Part shown: one piece after another, positions 35,113 through 45,255 of the stretch
Position numbering within the stretch: position 1 is the first letter of the stretch
Layout of the letters: the number at the start of each line of letters is the position of its first letter
Assembly (NCBI GenBank): GCA_021613375.1
Contig: CM038716.1
Coordinates: forward strand, 5,630,184-5,694,183
From: Megaleporinus macrocephalus
Lineage: Eukaryota; Chordata; Actinopteri; Characiformes; Anostomidae
Direction of reading: 5' to 3'
Length of the DNA: 64,000 nt
The notes under the pieces: model-generated
What the model saw: the letters and a program-made list of their open reading frames with translations, nothing else
What the model was told of the DNA's origin: nothing
Database searches by the model: none
Position numbers and translations under genes: made by a program

Positions 35113-35527
35113 CTCTAATAACTGTGTAGTTACACATGAACAATGTTGAACACTATGTAACTACTAGCGATGTAGCCACTGTTATAGATGGATTGCAGTA
35201 GCAGAGCTTCAGTAATTACACATTTTTGACATCTTACATTTACTGTTTACACTAGAAGTGTTGTTTATCCTTATAATTCTGGAAAAGACATCTGAAAAAA
35301 AAAGAAACTGATAATCACAAATGTAATTACACTCTTGTTATTACCAATGTGTAATAACACAAGAGAAGATATGCTGTCATAGCCATCAAGATAGAAAGAA
35401 TTGGATAAGCATGTGTAATTAAATAAGCTGTATCTACAGTATCTGTATCTGTAATAGTGGCTTCATCACTATTAGTTACATTGTTGTTGCATGTGTTGTT
35501 TATGTGTAACTACACAGTTATTAAAGA
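35113..35527. mobile_element. MITE family B, copy 2 (about 415 bp)
   Basis: The ends CTCTAATAACTGTGTAGTTA and TGTAACTACACAGTTATTAA are inverted. Subterminal GCGATGTAGCCACTGTTATA pairs with TGTAATAGTGGCTTCATCAC. It shares the interior GTGTAATTA words with copy 1. Confidence 0.72.
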
Positions 35528-35771
35528 CATTAGAGATACAGTATAGTATTTTAAGGTTAATGTTAAGGACATTTTTGATACTTGGTCTTGTAGCCCTGGT
35601 AACCGGTTACCTATCATTTATCTGCTGTAGTTAGCGTCACGTTTTTGGGTTGTCCTCCCACCTCCGTCTCTGCCATGAACTACAATCCCCATAATGTACT
35701 CTCTCATGATGTCAGAACCACATGCCTGGTCTCAACCAATCACAAACCACCTTTCCACTCTGGAATACTAA

Positions 35772-35772
<1 letters not shown>

Positions 35773-35845
<73 letters not shown>
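35773..35845. repeat. (TA)n microsatellite
   Basis: About 72 nt of pure TA directly next to the dispersed repeat that follows. Confidence 0.95.
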
Positions 35846-35847
<2 letters not shown>

Positions 35848-36135
35848 GGTTGGGGTCAATCCCAGTGTGATCTGGCAAAGGCGGGGTACACCATGGACAG
35901 GTCACCGGTCCATCGCATGGCCAACACGCACTCACAAATACTGGCACTTTAGAGTGAGCCATCAACCTAACATGCATGTGTTTGGACTGTGGGAGGAAAC
36001 CAGAGTACCCGGAGGAAACTCACTCAAGCACGGGGAGAACATACACACTCCACACAGAACCACCCAGACCGGGAATCTAACCCAGATCATCTTACTGTGA
36101 GGTGACAGTGCTGACCACTACACCACCGTGCCAGA
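35846..36135. mobile_element. Common vertebrate dispersed repeat, well preserved
   Basis: Words GGGGTACACCATGGACAGGT, TTTGGACTGTGGGAGGAAAC, CGGGGAGAACATACACACTC and GAGGTGACAGTGCTGACCAC are hallmarks of a very common fish/vertebrate repeat (SINE or LINE 3' end class). An inverted 5' fragment (GGTGTAGTGGTCAGCACTGT) is at 55117-55170. Confidence 0.8.
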
Positions 36136-36970
36136 CTGCTATTGTATATAAGAATATGTTCTTGCCTAGTTAAAATAAAGGTTCCAACTTATCAGAATTA
36201 AGTTCAAGCATTTAATATACAAGCATTTAATATCAGGCTTTATGCAAATGTTAACTAGAGTATTGGTACACAAATGATAGCTTAAGCCATGCTCACAAAA
36301 ACCATAATAGGAGCGTAGACCCTAAATGAAAGTGGTCCAGTTACCAACCCCTGTGGTACTTTTTTTAAACCTTGGTTTGTAATCAATGGTTCATTGGAGT
36401 GCATATCCTCCAATGATGTTAAGGCTGAAAAACACAGGATGGAGTATGACAGAAATTAATATTTGTGTTTTAACAGTGCAAGCGGAGTCCTGCAGGCATG
36501 TGGTGATGTGGGTGTAGATTTAAAGTGTAAGGTCATAGTGGGTTCACTGCAGCTCAATTCTCTCACCTAGATTAAAGTGTTCGTCTGATACACCAAAGGA
36601 AAAAGGAATAAAAAAAAACCCGAAGAAAACGACAGCTGCATTGACCGGCAAATCGATGAGAACACAAGCGAAGGTATCTCGGGAGGCTGGAGCTACACAG
36701 ACGGAGTAGAGGTCAAGTTTAAATGCTAACACTTTCAGAGCTAACATGAACAACACCTGCTAAAAACTGGAGAGAGGAGAAAGTGGGGGGAGGAGGGGAA
36801 AAAAGGAGGAGAGGAAAGTGGAGAAGAAAGGGAAGGAATAGATCTATTAGCTTCTGTTCTTCCACTTAAGAGTGAAGGATCACGGATGAGTGGGTGATTG
36901 GTGGTGAGCCAGCGCTGCTCCAGGTTACTGCTCACACTTCACTGAACACATGCACACAACCTGCAGTAGG
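36136..36970. other. Intron 3 sequence, no gene seen
   Basis: Unassigned mixed sequence with a GA-rich stretch at 36770-36840. No exon or known element was recognised. Confidence 0.5.
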
Positions 36971-38750
36971 ACGTAATGGAGAAACAGTGGGGCAGTGGTG
37001 GGCTAAGCAACAGTGGGATGCAGCCGGATAACGCTGGGATACAGTGGACTACAGTAAGATACTGAAGAGCATCAGTGGAATAATGTGGGCCAACACTGGG
37101 GTAGAGTTTTCTACAGTGAGATACTGTGGGACAACAGTGGGACACAGTGGGACAACACTGGGACACAGTGGACTACAATATGATACTGAAGAGCATCAGT
37201 GAAATAATGTGGGACAGCACTGGGGTAGAGTTTTCTACAGTGAGATACTGTGGGACAACAGTGGGACACAGTGGGTTACAATACGATACTGAAGAGCATC
37301 AGTGGACTATTGTGGGACAACACTGGGGTAGAGTTTTCTACAGTGGGATACTGTTGAGTAACAGTGGGACACAGTGGGTTACAATACGATACTGAAGAGC
37401 ATCAGTGGACTATTGTGGGACAACACTGGGTAGAGTTTTCTACAGTGGGATACTGATGGACAACACTGGGACACAGTGGGCTACAGTAAGATACTGAAGA
37501 GCATCAGTGGAATAATATGGGCCAACACTGGGGTAGAGTTTTCTACAGTGGGATACTGTTGAGTAACAGTGGGATACAGTGGGCTACAGTAAGATACTGA
37601 AGAGCATCAGTGGACTATTGTGGGACAACACTGGGGTAGAGTTTTCTACAGTGGGATATTGTGGGACAACAGTAGGACACTGTGGGACAACACTGGGACA
37701 CAGTGGACTACAATATGATACTGAAGAGCGTCAGTGAAATAATGTGGGCCAACACTGGGGTAGAGTTTTCTTCAGTGGGATACTGATGGACAACAGTGGG
37801 ACACAGTGGGTTACAATACGATACTGAGGAGCATCAGTGGAATAATGTGGGCCAACACTGGGTAGAGTTTTCTACAGTGGGATACTGTTGAGTAACAGTG
37901 GGACACAGTGGGCTACAGTAAGATACTGAGGAGCATCAGTGGAATAATGTGGGTCAACACTGGGGTACAGTTTTCTACAGTGCGATACTGTGGAACAACA
38001 CTGGGATACAGTGGGACACTGTGGGAGAACAGTAAGCTACAGTGGGATATTGTGAAACTAGAGTGGGATACTGTAGAAGAACACTAAGTGGGATGCTGTA
38101 GCAACACTGCAATACTGTGGAGCAACAAGGAGGAGAACTGTGGGCTATAGAACGATACTGTGGGGTCACACTGATACTGTAGAGTAATTTGAGGTAATTT
38201 GAGATTTGGTAATACTGGGATACTGTTGAACAATACTGTGATACTGGGTTAATACTGGATTAATGTGGAACAACATTGCAATATTGTGGGTTAATACTGG
38301 GATAGTTCAGGACAACACTGCGATACCATGGGGCAATACTAGGATACTTTGGGGTAACACTGCAAAACTGTGGAGTAATACTAGAATACTCTGGGGTAAT
38401 ACTGGGACACTGTGAGGTAACTTTGGGATAACACAAGGACACTGCGGGGCAATACTAAGCTAGTGTGGACCAGCACTTAGGATAGTGTGAAGTATTACTA
38501 GGATCCAGGGACAACATTCTGCTGTGCTGTGGCATAATATTGGGATCCTGTGGGGTAGTACTGACATACTCAGGGACAACACTAAGACACCGTGGGACGA
38601 CAACGAGGCTATAATGAGCTCCTCTGGGAACAGGACGGAATACTGAATAACAGTGGAATAGTAGGAAACAACACTGGGATTTGTGTGACAGTAACGGGAT
38701 GCTGTAGGACAAAAGCAGTCTACTATAAAATACTGTGGAATGCTATGACG
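36971..38750 (+). repeat. Minisatellite ACAGTGGGATACTG, about 103-bp higher unit
   Basis: Short words CAGTGGGACAACA, GATACTGTGGG and TTTTCTACAGTG combine into units of about 103 bp. The marker GAAGAGCATCAGTGG falls at about 37064, 37188, 37291, 37394 and 37496. The right part, from 38.0 kb, is strongly diverged. Open frames are artefacts. Confidence 0.9.
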
Positions 38751-39184
38751 GCTTTAGTCTAGTCTTCCTGTACCTGAAAAACAATTCCACTGACAGGCAT
38801 CACCTTGTACCAATGAATATCAGCCCTGGGCTAATTACCGCAGGACGTCTTCCACAGCTTCAGGCTATATGGACAGAAATCTTGGAGCACGTTCTTGTAA
38901 ATCCATCCTCTGTTTACTGCCTGGGATTATTCATTCCCCAGACTAGACCAGACGCATGAGGTTCCCCAATTCCACAGCAGACAAGGACGGGAATGTGTAG
39001 GGTGTAGCAGAGTGTGGAGGTGGAGTATGTCGAGAAGCAGTGGGCATCAAAGGTAACTGAATTACGAGCATCCATTTCCCAGGACCTTCATCTGCATTTC
39101 TTTTGGGCGGGAGAGAGGGTTGTTTGCTTTTCCCTTCGCAAAGTAGTTGCAGGTTGGGGAAGATTGGAAAGAAGAAGGGATGCG

Positions 39185-39185
<1 letters not shown>
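38751..39185. other. Intron 3 sequence, no gene seen
   Basis: Unique sequence ahead of the (CA)n run. Confidence 0.5.
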
Positions 39186-39186
<1 letters not shown>

Positions 39187-39245
<59 letters not shown>

Positions 39246-39363
39246 CCTGGCTCTGTCAGCAGTGCCATGTGGTGTGTATACAACAATCGTCCCCTGATAC
39301 ACAGCCAGAGAGACGAGAGGCAGCTGCGACTCCAACACTGATGCCCAGAGTGAGAGATACTCC

Positions 39364-39406
<43 letters not shown>
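39187..39406. repeat. (CA)n and (GA)n microsatellites
   Basis: (CA)n spans about 39187-39242 and (GA)n about 39367-39405, with unique sequence between. Confidence 0.93.
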
Positions 39407-39407
<1 letters not shown>

Positions 39408-40710
39408 ACACAGCTAACAGGCAATTTCCATGTGTCTTTTCACTCTTCTATCAGCCATTCTAAAAGATGAAACGCCGTCACATCACGCCACCAAGCGATC
39501 CAGCTATAGTCGGGACGCCTTTTACTCTGACAGTTCGGCAGAGTGGTTTGGGGAGCGCTCATTATCATTTATGTGTGGGTGAGCGTCGGTGTGTGTGTTT
39601 AAGTGAGCGTCCCAGCGCTCTTTAACGTGCTGACACTCGTAGTTCTTGAGAGGATCTGCGGGCGCAATGTTCCTGTGTATTTAATGCGATGGCTCGGCAA
39701 AGAATTTCATGTCCCTCTTACCCCAAACGAAGCGAATCGGTCAACGCTCTTGCACCGCAGCTACGAGGCTGACGTAGCTAACATGTAATGGAAGCTTGTA
39801 CCCCACTAATTAGCCGAGTTGTTAAGCAGTCTGAAATAGACTTGCTGATGTAGTTCGCTGTCACCGTATCTGGGTCAGCAACTTCCGAGGATACGTAGCC
39901 TGGAGTCGAGAATTCCCTCTTCTTCTGCGAGGACTCCTCTGTCACAGACCCTGCACCAAGTGGGATTTGAAGTGCTTGCTTAAAGGAGGAAATCTCTCTT
40001 CCCCGATGACCAACGTAGTGTGGCGCGTTGGGGCAAACAGGATTTGACGGCCTGCTGACTGGCTTTTCCGGGCAGGGGCCGGAGATGCAAAGGTGTCTCC
40101 TTCTTTAAAATTGGTGAATAACTTGGCCAACTACCATCAAGAAGGAATCTACATCCATTCTGGAAGGAAGGTCCACCTACATGGCTTGAGAGGTCATGCA
40201 TTACAATCAAAAATTGATGAAGTAGGGTCCAAAACAGTTTGTGCCTGTGGACTAAATTGGCCGTTTAAATATGGGCAACTTGGCAAGGGGCAGATCTGCG
40301 ATCTATTCTGGGCAACACTTCTGGGCAAAGGCTTCATCGACAAGCATGGACTCACAAAAACCTCTGCTCGGAGGCAAATCGGTGACCACTCGGCGCTCGC
40401 TCAGTCGTGTAGTGTGAACAGCAGTAAGACGCTCGCCAACCTGTCGCTGAGTGCTCGCCGACAGAAGCCCAGCAAACATCTAGCATGTTTAATGTCTAGG
40501 CCAGTCGGCGACTGAGTCAACAGCAGCGTCTAGCTACAGCCAATCAGTCGTGTAGCGTGAACCAGGCATTAGCTGAGGTAAGAATTCAGAATTTGAAGGT
40601 GGGCATGTCTGTGGGAATCATATAGGAGAAGAGGCACAGGTGGGATTGTCTTGTCAATGAATAGTTATACTTCAGAATGCCCTGTCTTTAGTTTGGCTTC
40701 TTATGCTGAC
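39407..40710. other. GC-richer unassigned intron 3 block
   Basis: Includes a 140-codon plus-strand frame at 40093-40515 and a 61-codon frame at 39603-39788, neither recognised. The word CAGTCGTGTAG(T/C)GTGAAC occurs at about 40403 and 40537, suggesting a small transposable-element end. I do not call a gene. Confidence 0.4.
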
Positions 40711-40944
40711 CATACACTTTTTTTTTGACCATTCCGTTTATTGACCATTCGGTTTAACAGTCAAAACAGAGGTGACCAACATATACATCACTCAGTAGTT
40801 TCTCCCAAAATACCCAATACAATTACAACCCTCATGCCCACCCACGCCCTCCCTCACCCACCCTGTCACTTGGTATGATCCTAAACTAAGTTAAATGCAC
40901 AAATATCTTGGAACATAAGGAAAAGGAAATAAATAAATAATACA

Positions 40945-40976
<32 letters not shown>

Positions 40977-41340
40977 CAATAGTATAACAACCGATTGCCT
41001 TTTTGAAATACACTATGCAGATCAGACCGTTATGACTGAAAGCGAAAGCGAAAAAGGGGGTCCATATATGAAGACATTGCTGTGTGTTGCCTCTAAGTGT
41101 GTGTCTCATTTTTTCAAGATACAAGAATAAAGCGTCTCGCTAAAAGTGTGCAAAATGCAAAAGCATCAGAGTACACACCTGAAAACATAGAATTCTTGGG
41201 TGATTAGACCAAATAAGGCCACCAGGGGACAAGGTTCAATTTTACAATTAAGAATGAAAGATAAACAGTCAAACACAGTTTGCCAGAAGGACAGAGGACA
41301 AAACCATGTGAGAGTAGAAGACTTTTAAAAGACTCTTTCA
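40711..41340. other. Intron 3 sequence with (AAT)n
   Basis: An (AAT)n run lies at 40945-40973. The surroundings look like decayed dispersed DNA, but no family was recognised. Confidence 0.45.
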
Positions 41341-41353
41341 GAGTTACTGCAAC

Positions 41354-41720
41354 TCAATTCCTTTTCAGATTATTTCCCATTTTTATGATTGAAGCAATAT
41401 TCAGCATGTATGGTTCACTGTTAGGCTTATTGTTAACACTGTAGCCCCGTTTGGCTTTGATATCGAGGGCTTCAGCGATTTCTGTCCACCATTTTTTTCT
41501 TTTCCACTCTGTCATGGTGTAAATGTGAAGACACGTCAAAGAGGCACTCTCGCTCACTCCACAGCTCACTCCACAGCTCACTCCACAGCTCCACCAATTT
41601 CTCCTCCTTCCTCGCCGGACTCCCCTCCAAGTCTAACTTCTTTACCTGCCAGACATTCCTGTACTTGCCTTGCTCTTCCCATTTGGTGGTGAAACAAGCT
41701 CTCCTATTGGTTGTTGACAA
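41354..41720 (-). pseudogene. MADF-domain-like fragment (transposon-linked)
   Basis: The minus strand reads ARKEEKLVELWSE, two further LWSE repeats, RECLFDVSSHLHHDRVEKKK, then after a frameshift WWTEIAEALDI. The pattern L-V-x-L-W-x-x-x-x-C-L-(F/Y)-(D/N)-V followed by W-x-x-I-A is that of MADF/Myb-like domains, which in fish are often encoded by Harbinger-type transposons. A 12-bp triplication (ACTCCACAGCTC) creates the LWSE repeats. The frameshift and the lack of flanking coding sequence mark it as broken. Confidence 0.6.
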
Positions 41721-41944
41721 TGTTCACGTCACTATTTGTCTGAGCCAAGACTTTAGACTTATGGAACTATTAAACACCGTTGATTTTATGGGAACGCTAG
41801 GACGAACATTAAACGATCGAGATGACACGAGCGACTCAACTCTAGCAAGACTCTCATGATTTCATTACATTTCTTGGTGTAAGGTCGGCCCTAGGAATCT
41901 TAGTGGCTTGTTCATGCTGCTGGTCATCTCTTTAACTGTCAACT

Positions 41945-42245
41945 TCTTGTAACTTCTTTTCCTGGCGTCAAAATGAAGAGGAGACCAGTTTCAGAGTGGA
42001 ATGTGAATGGTTTGATCCACCACTGGCAAACACACATTCTTATATGGCCCGGCTACATGGCCTACATGGCCAAGTCATTATCTCCTGGGCTTGGGCAGAT
42101 TCCCTACAGAGTTTGGGCTCTAGTAAAACCCAGGATATCTCCTGACGCCTGCTGTAGAGCTGACCAAATGTCAGAAGTGTACAACGAACTGTTCCAAGAA
42201 TGGTAGTCTTTCCCAAGAATAGCTTCTTCTCATAGCTCAGATAGC
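41945..42245. mobile_element. Dispersed family E, copy 2
   Basis: Starts CTTGTAACTTCTTTTCCTGG then TCAAAATGAAGAGGAGACCA, and later CATTATCTCCTGGGCTTGGG. The same order is seen in copies at 25.26 and 49.63 kb. Confidence 0.5.
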
Positions 42246-43035
42246 ATGCAGATGTGGGCTACATCTGGCAAAGATGTGTCACTGCCAGCCCACTGTCAGC
42301 ACTGGCAACCTGAACGTGATGAGCCATACATCCCAAAACAGATCTTATAGAGATATGACAGAGCTGCCTACTGGCAAACTAGATTCTAGATTAAAACTGG
42401 TCCAGTTATAGTTTATTGGTTTCATGGTTGCGGCAGAGTTCGGGTACCCAGATCCAGTTGAAATCATCATCCATGTGCCATATGTTTGTCTATTTATATA
42501 GATCACAAGTCTTTTCTGATAGATTGCATTCAAGTGGGGAAACTGGGGGAACTTCAACTCAAGAGCCTCAGCATGCTGGTGAGAAATAAAACCCTAAAGC
42601 ACATAGAGACTGTGTGTGTGTGTGCTAGTGCTTAGTGTAGCTTGTTAAAGCTTTCAGTTTGTACAACTGTAACACTCAGTCATTCTCCAACATTAGCTAC
42701 AGCCATTAAGCTCAACTCAGCTGGATACAGCCTGTCTGCTTTCTGCTCGCAAGATATATAGCCATGCAGTGGTGAACTGTGACTATTAGAGTCAGGCCTG
42801 CAGTTCAGGCTGTGAATGTCCAAAACTTTGTAAGAAGTAAGAAGAAAGTCCCCGCGATAAACTTATTAATTTCATGCACCCTAACCCCTGTGGGATTTCT
42901 AACAGTGCAGTAGCGCTAACGTTGGTGCACATCGACATTCTTTGGCAGTTCAAGATTGAGCGTGAACATTTAGAGCTTGTAAAAGACACTGAGGCTGGTA
43001 GCATAAACTAATTAATAAAAATATAAGAAAAAAAT
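42246..43035. other. Intron 3 sequence, no gene seen
   Basis: Unassigned mixed sequence with a short (TG)n at 42612-42624. Confidence 0.5.
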
Positions 43036-43039
43036 ACTT

Positions 43040-43703
43040 TTGGGTCGTGTACCCCTCTTGGTGAGATATCTCAAGAGATCTTTATGAGGGGGCGCTGGAC
43101 TGAGAGAAGCAGGACGGACATTTCCATGCACCGCCCACCATCTAGACTGTTCCGACCACCCAGAAAGACCTCCAGTAGAGAGGATTGTATGATCCGTTGA
43201 CAAGCACAAGCAGCTCCCAGTTTCCTGGACTGCTATAGACTGGAACCATATTATCTTTAGCAAGAAATCCAGGTTCTGTTTGGGATCTGACGATGGTCCG
43301 GTTTGAGTATGGAGGTCTTGTGGAGACAGCCTTAATCTTGTTTTTGCTGTGGAGCGACACACTGACCCAAATGCTGGTGCAATGTTCTGGGGAGCCATTG
43401 CTAGAACAGTCGGTCACTGCTAGTAGTGATATGAGGGTCCAACTGGCATTGTTCAGGAGAATAGCGTTCCACACACAGCAAGGGTTTCCCAAGAACGTCT
43501 TAACCTGACTGCAACCCTTCTTTGACCTGCTGGTCGTCAGGTTTATCACCAATCCAGCATTTATGGGACGTCAGCTTTGGCAACCTACGAGGTAGCAGAA
43601 TGCCGTATGGAACCTGTATGCCTCCAACCATATCTCACCTTGCATCCAGGCTAGACATGGCCCAACAGGGAAATACAGCCTTCTTTCAATTGTATAGTTT
43701 CCT
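43040..43703 (+). pseudogene. Tc1-like transposase pseudogene, copy 2
   Basis: Shares with copy 1 the words TTGACAAGCACAAGCAGCTC, GGTCTTGTG and TTCTGGGGAGCCATTG (W-G-A-I). It ends near GGCCCAACAGGGAAATACAG. It has lost the 5' part and contains many frame breaks. Confidence 0.7.
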
Positions 43704-44030
43704 CTAGGGCTGGGCGATAAAACGATAACGATAATTATCGCGAAATAACGTTTCCTCCATAGAACTATAAGACGTAGTTGATAGAAAGTCAATAGAATTA
43801 AGTTTTGAGAGACAAGACGAACAGCCAATGAGAATGAGAATAGCGCCACCCCAAACCAATCAAGAGGCTGAACTAGAGTTCCAGCCATTTCATGTTTGGT
43901 TGAAGCACACAGTGCAGAGTGTAGGCATCTCCACTAATCATCTCCACTGTGCAGAGCTGACAGAGCACCACACTGTTGTGTTTCTGTGTGAAACACTTCC
44001 ACAACTTTAGATGTAGGTGAGCGATTGTTT
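43704..44030. mobile_element. hAT-like remnant with AGGGCTGGGCGAT start
   Basis: Begins CTAGGGCTGGGCGATAAAAC and continues with GATAACGATAATTATCGCGA, a sequence type seen at one end of fish hAT elements. The right end was not defined. Confidence 0.45.
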
Positions 44031-44339
44031 GTAGCTGCAGCTCGCGCTCCGGATAAATCCATGCTTTCAGTAGGCGCGGCCATATTCGCAATGCTTCGAT
44101 GCATGTTATGCTAATTGACAAAGATAAATATAGATATTGTAGGAGTTCGAGTGAGAACGCTGAGGCAAAGTTGACTTTATAACCAAAAATCCCGAGTAGG
44201 GAAACTTTATTTTCTACTAAAAAACAGAATCACTAAACCAACTACGCATTAGAGCAGACAGAGAGTCGACTCACCGCTGAGTCGTTTCCTCAGCCTGAAC
44301 TTAAAGGGCCAGCAACAGCCTGCTTAACACAGTGTTTGT

Positions 44340-44537
44340 GTGAATACTTTAAAATATTATGGTGTTTCATATGAGCTTGTTAAAAACGGTAATAAACCAG
44401 TTTAGACCATGTTTCATGATTTGCTAGCGCCAATAACTACATGTAGCCCTGCCATGGCATATAGCCCCGCCCTCGAACGTGCTGAAAGGTGATTGTCGAT
44501 CGGAATCGGCCTCAAAAACGCTGATCGGTCCATCTCT
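44340..44537. mobile_element. Right-end fragment of the 29.35-kb hAT-like family
   Basis: Matches 30145-30316 closely, including GTTAAAAACGGTAATAAACC and the terminal AAAACGCTGATCGGTCCATC then TCTA. It is truncated on the left. Confidence 0.78.
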
Positions 44538-45255
44538 ACTAATAAAAACATCTTAGCATCTAATGGAATAGGTTTAGATATAATTAACTTGCCTCTCTTA
44601 TTTCTTCCCAAAACACTGTAATTTTTGTACATTGCCTTTAGACTCAATTAGTGCAGATATCTGGTATAATTTTATTATACAAATTTAATTTCACAGGACA
44701 ATCAGACTATTCTTAAAAATTATAATTAAAATTAAGTTCTTTCTAAAAATTCAGTTATTTTAAAGGTAGTGGTCCCTTCACACCAAGCCTGAACATGTTT
44801 CTCTGTAGCCAAACAGTGCACACACTGGGTACATACCACTCTACAGAAAAGACAACACCACAGGGAGCTCGCCGCCTCTTACAGCAGCTGAAGCTGAACG
44901 AATGATTCTGCAGGTATTTCTGTGCGTCAGTGGGAAACTGAGATCTGCTCCTGCTTGTTGCTCCTCTGATTATAAAAGAGTGAATGAACTGCAGGTATAC
45001 ACAGTGACTGTAATGTTACTCATTGACATTCATAGGTTTTCAGTCGTCCTGCCATATCTTCTTTAACCTCTGTATGTTTAGACTCAGCGTGTTGTCCTCT
45101 GAACCGTGTGTGCTTCGCTGTGAGCGAGACGATTCTCCCGCCATCCTAATGCAAGCTCGTTTGGGCTGCAACCATGACAATGGAGCTGTGATTGGTCTGC
45201 CTGATTTAAAGGATTCCATACAGCAGAGAACCGAGCAGCTCTGGACAGCATCAGT
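44538..45255. other. Intron 3 sequence, no gene seen
   Basis: Unique sequence leading into the 58-bp array. An 84-codon frame at 45023-45277 is not recognised. Confidence 0.5.

Noticed and set aside
40093..40515. 140-codon plus-strand frame as a gene
   Set aside because: No recognisable domain, no splice or promoter context, and small repeated words suggest transposon-derived DNA.
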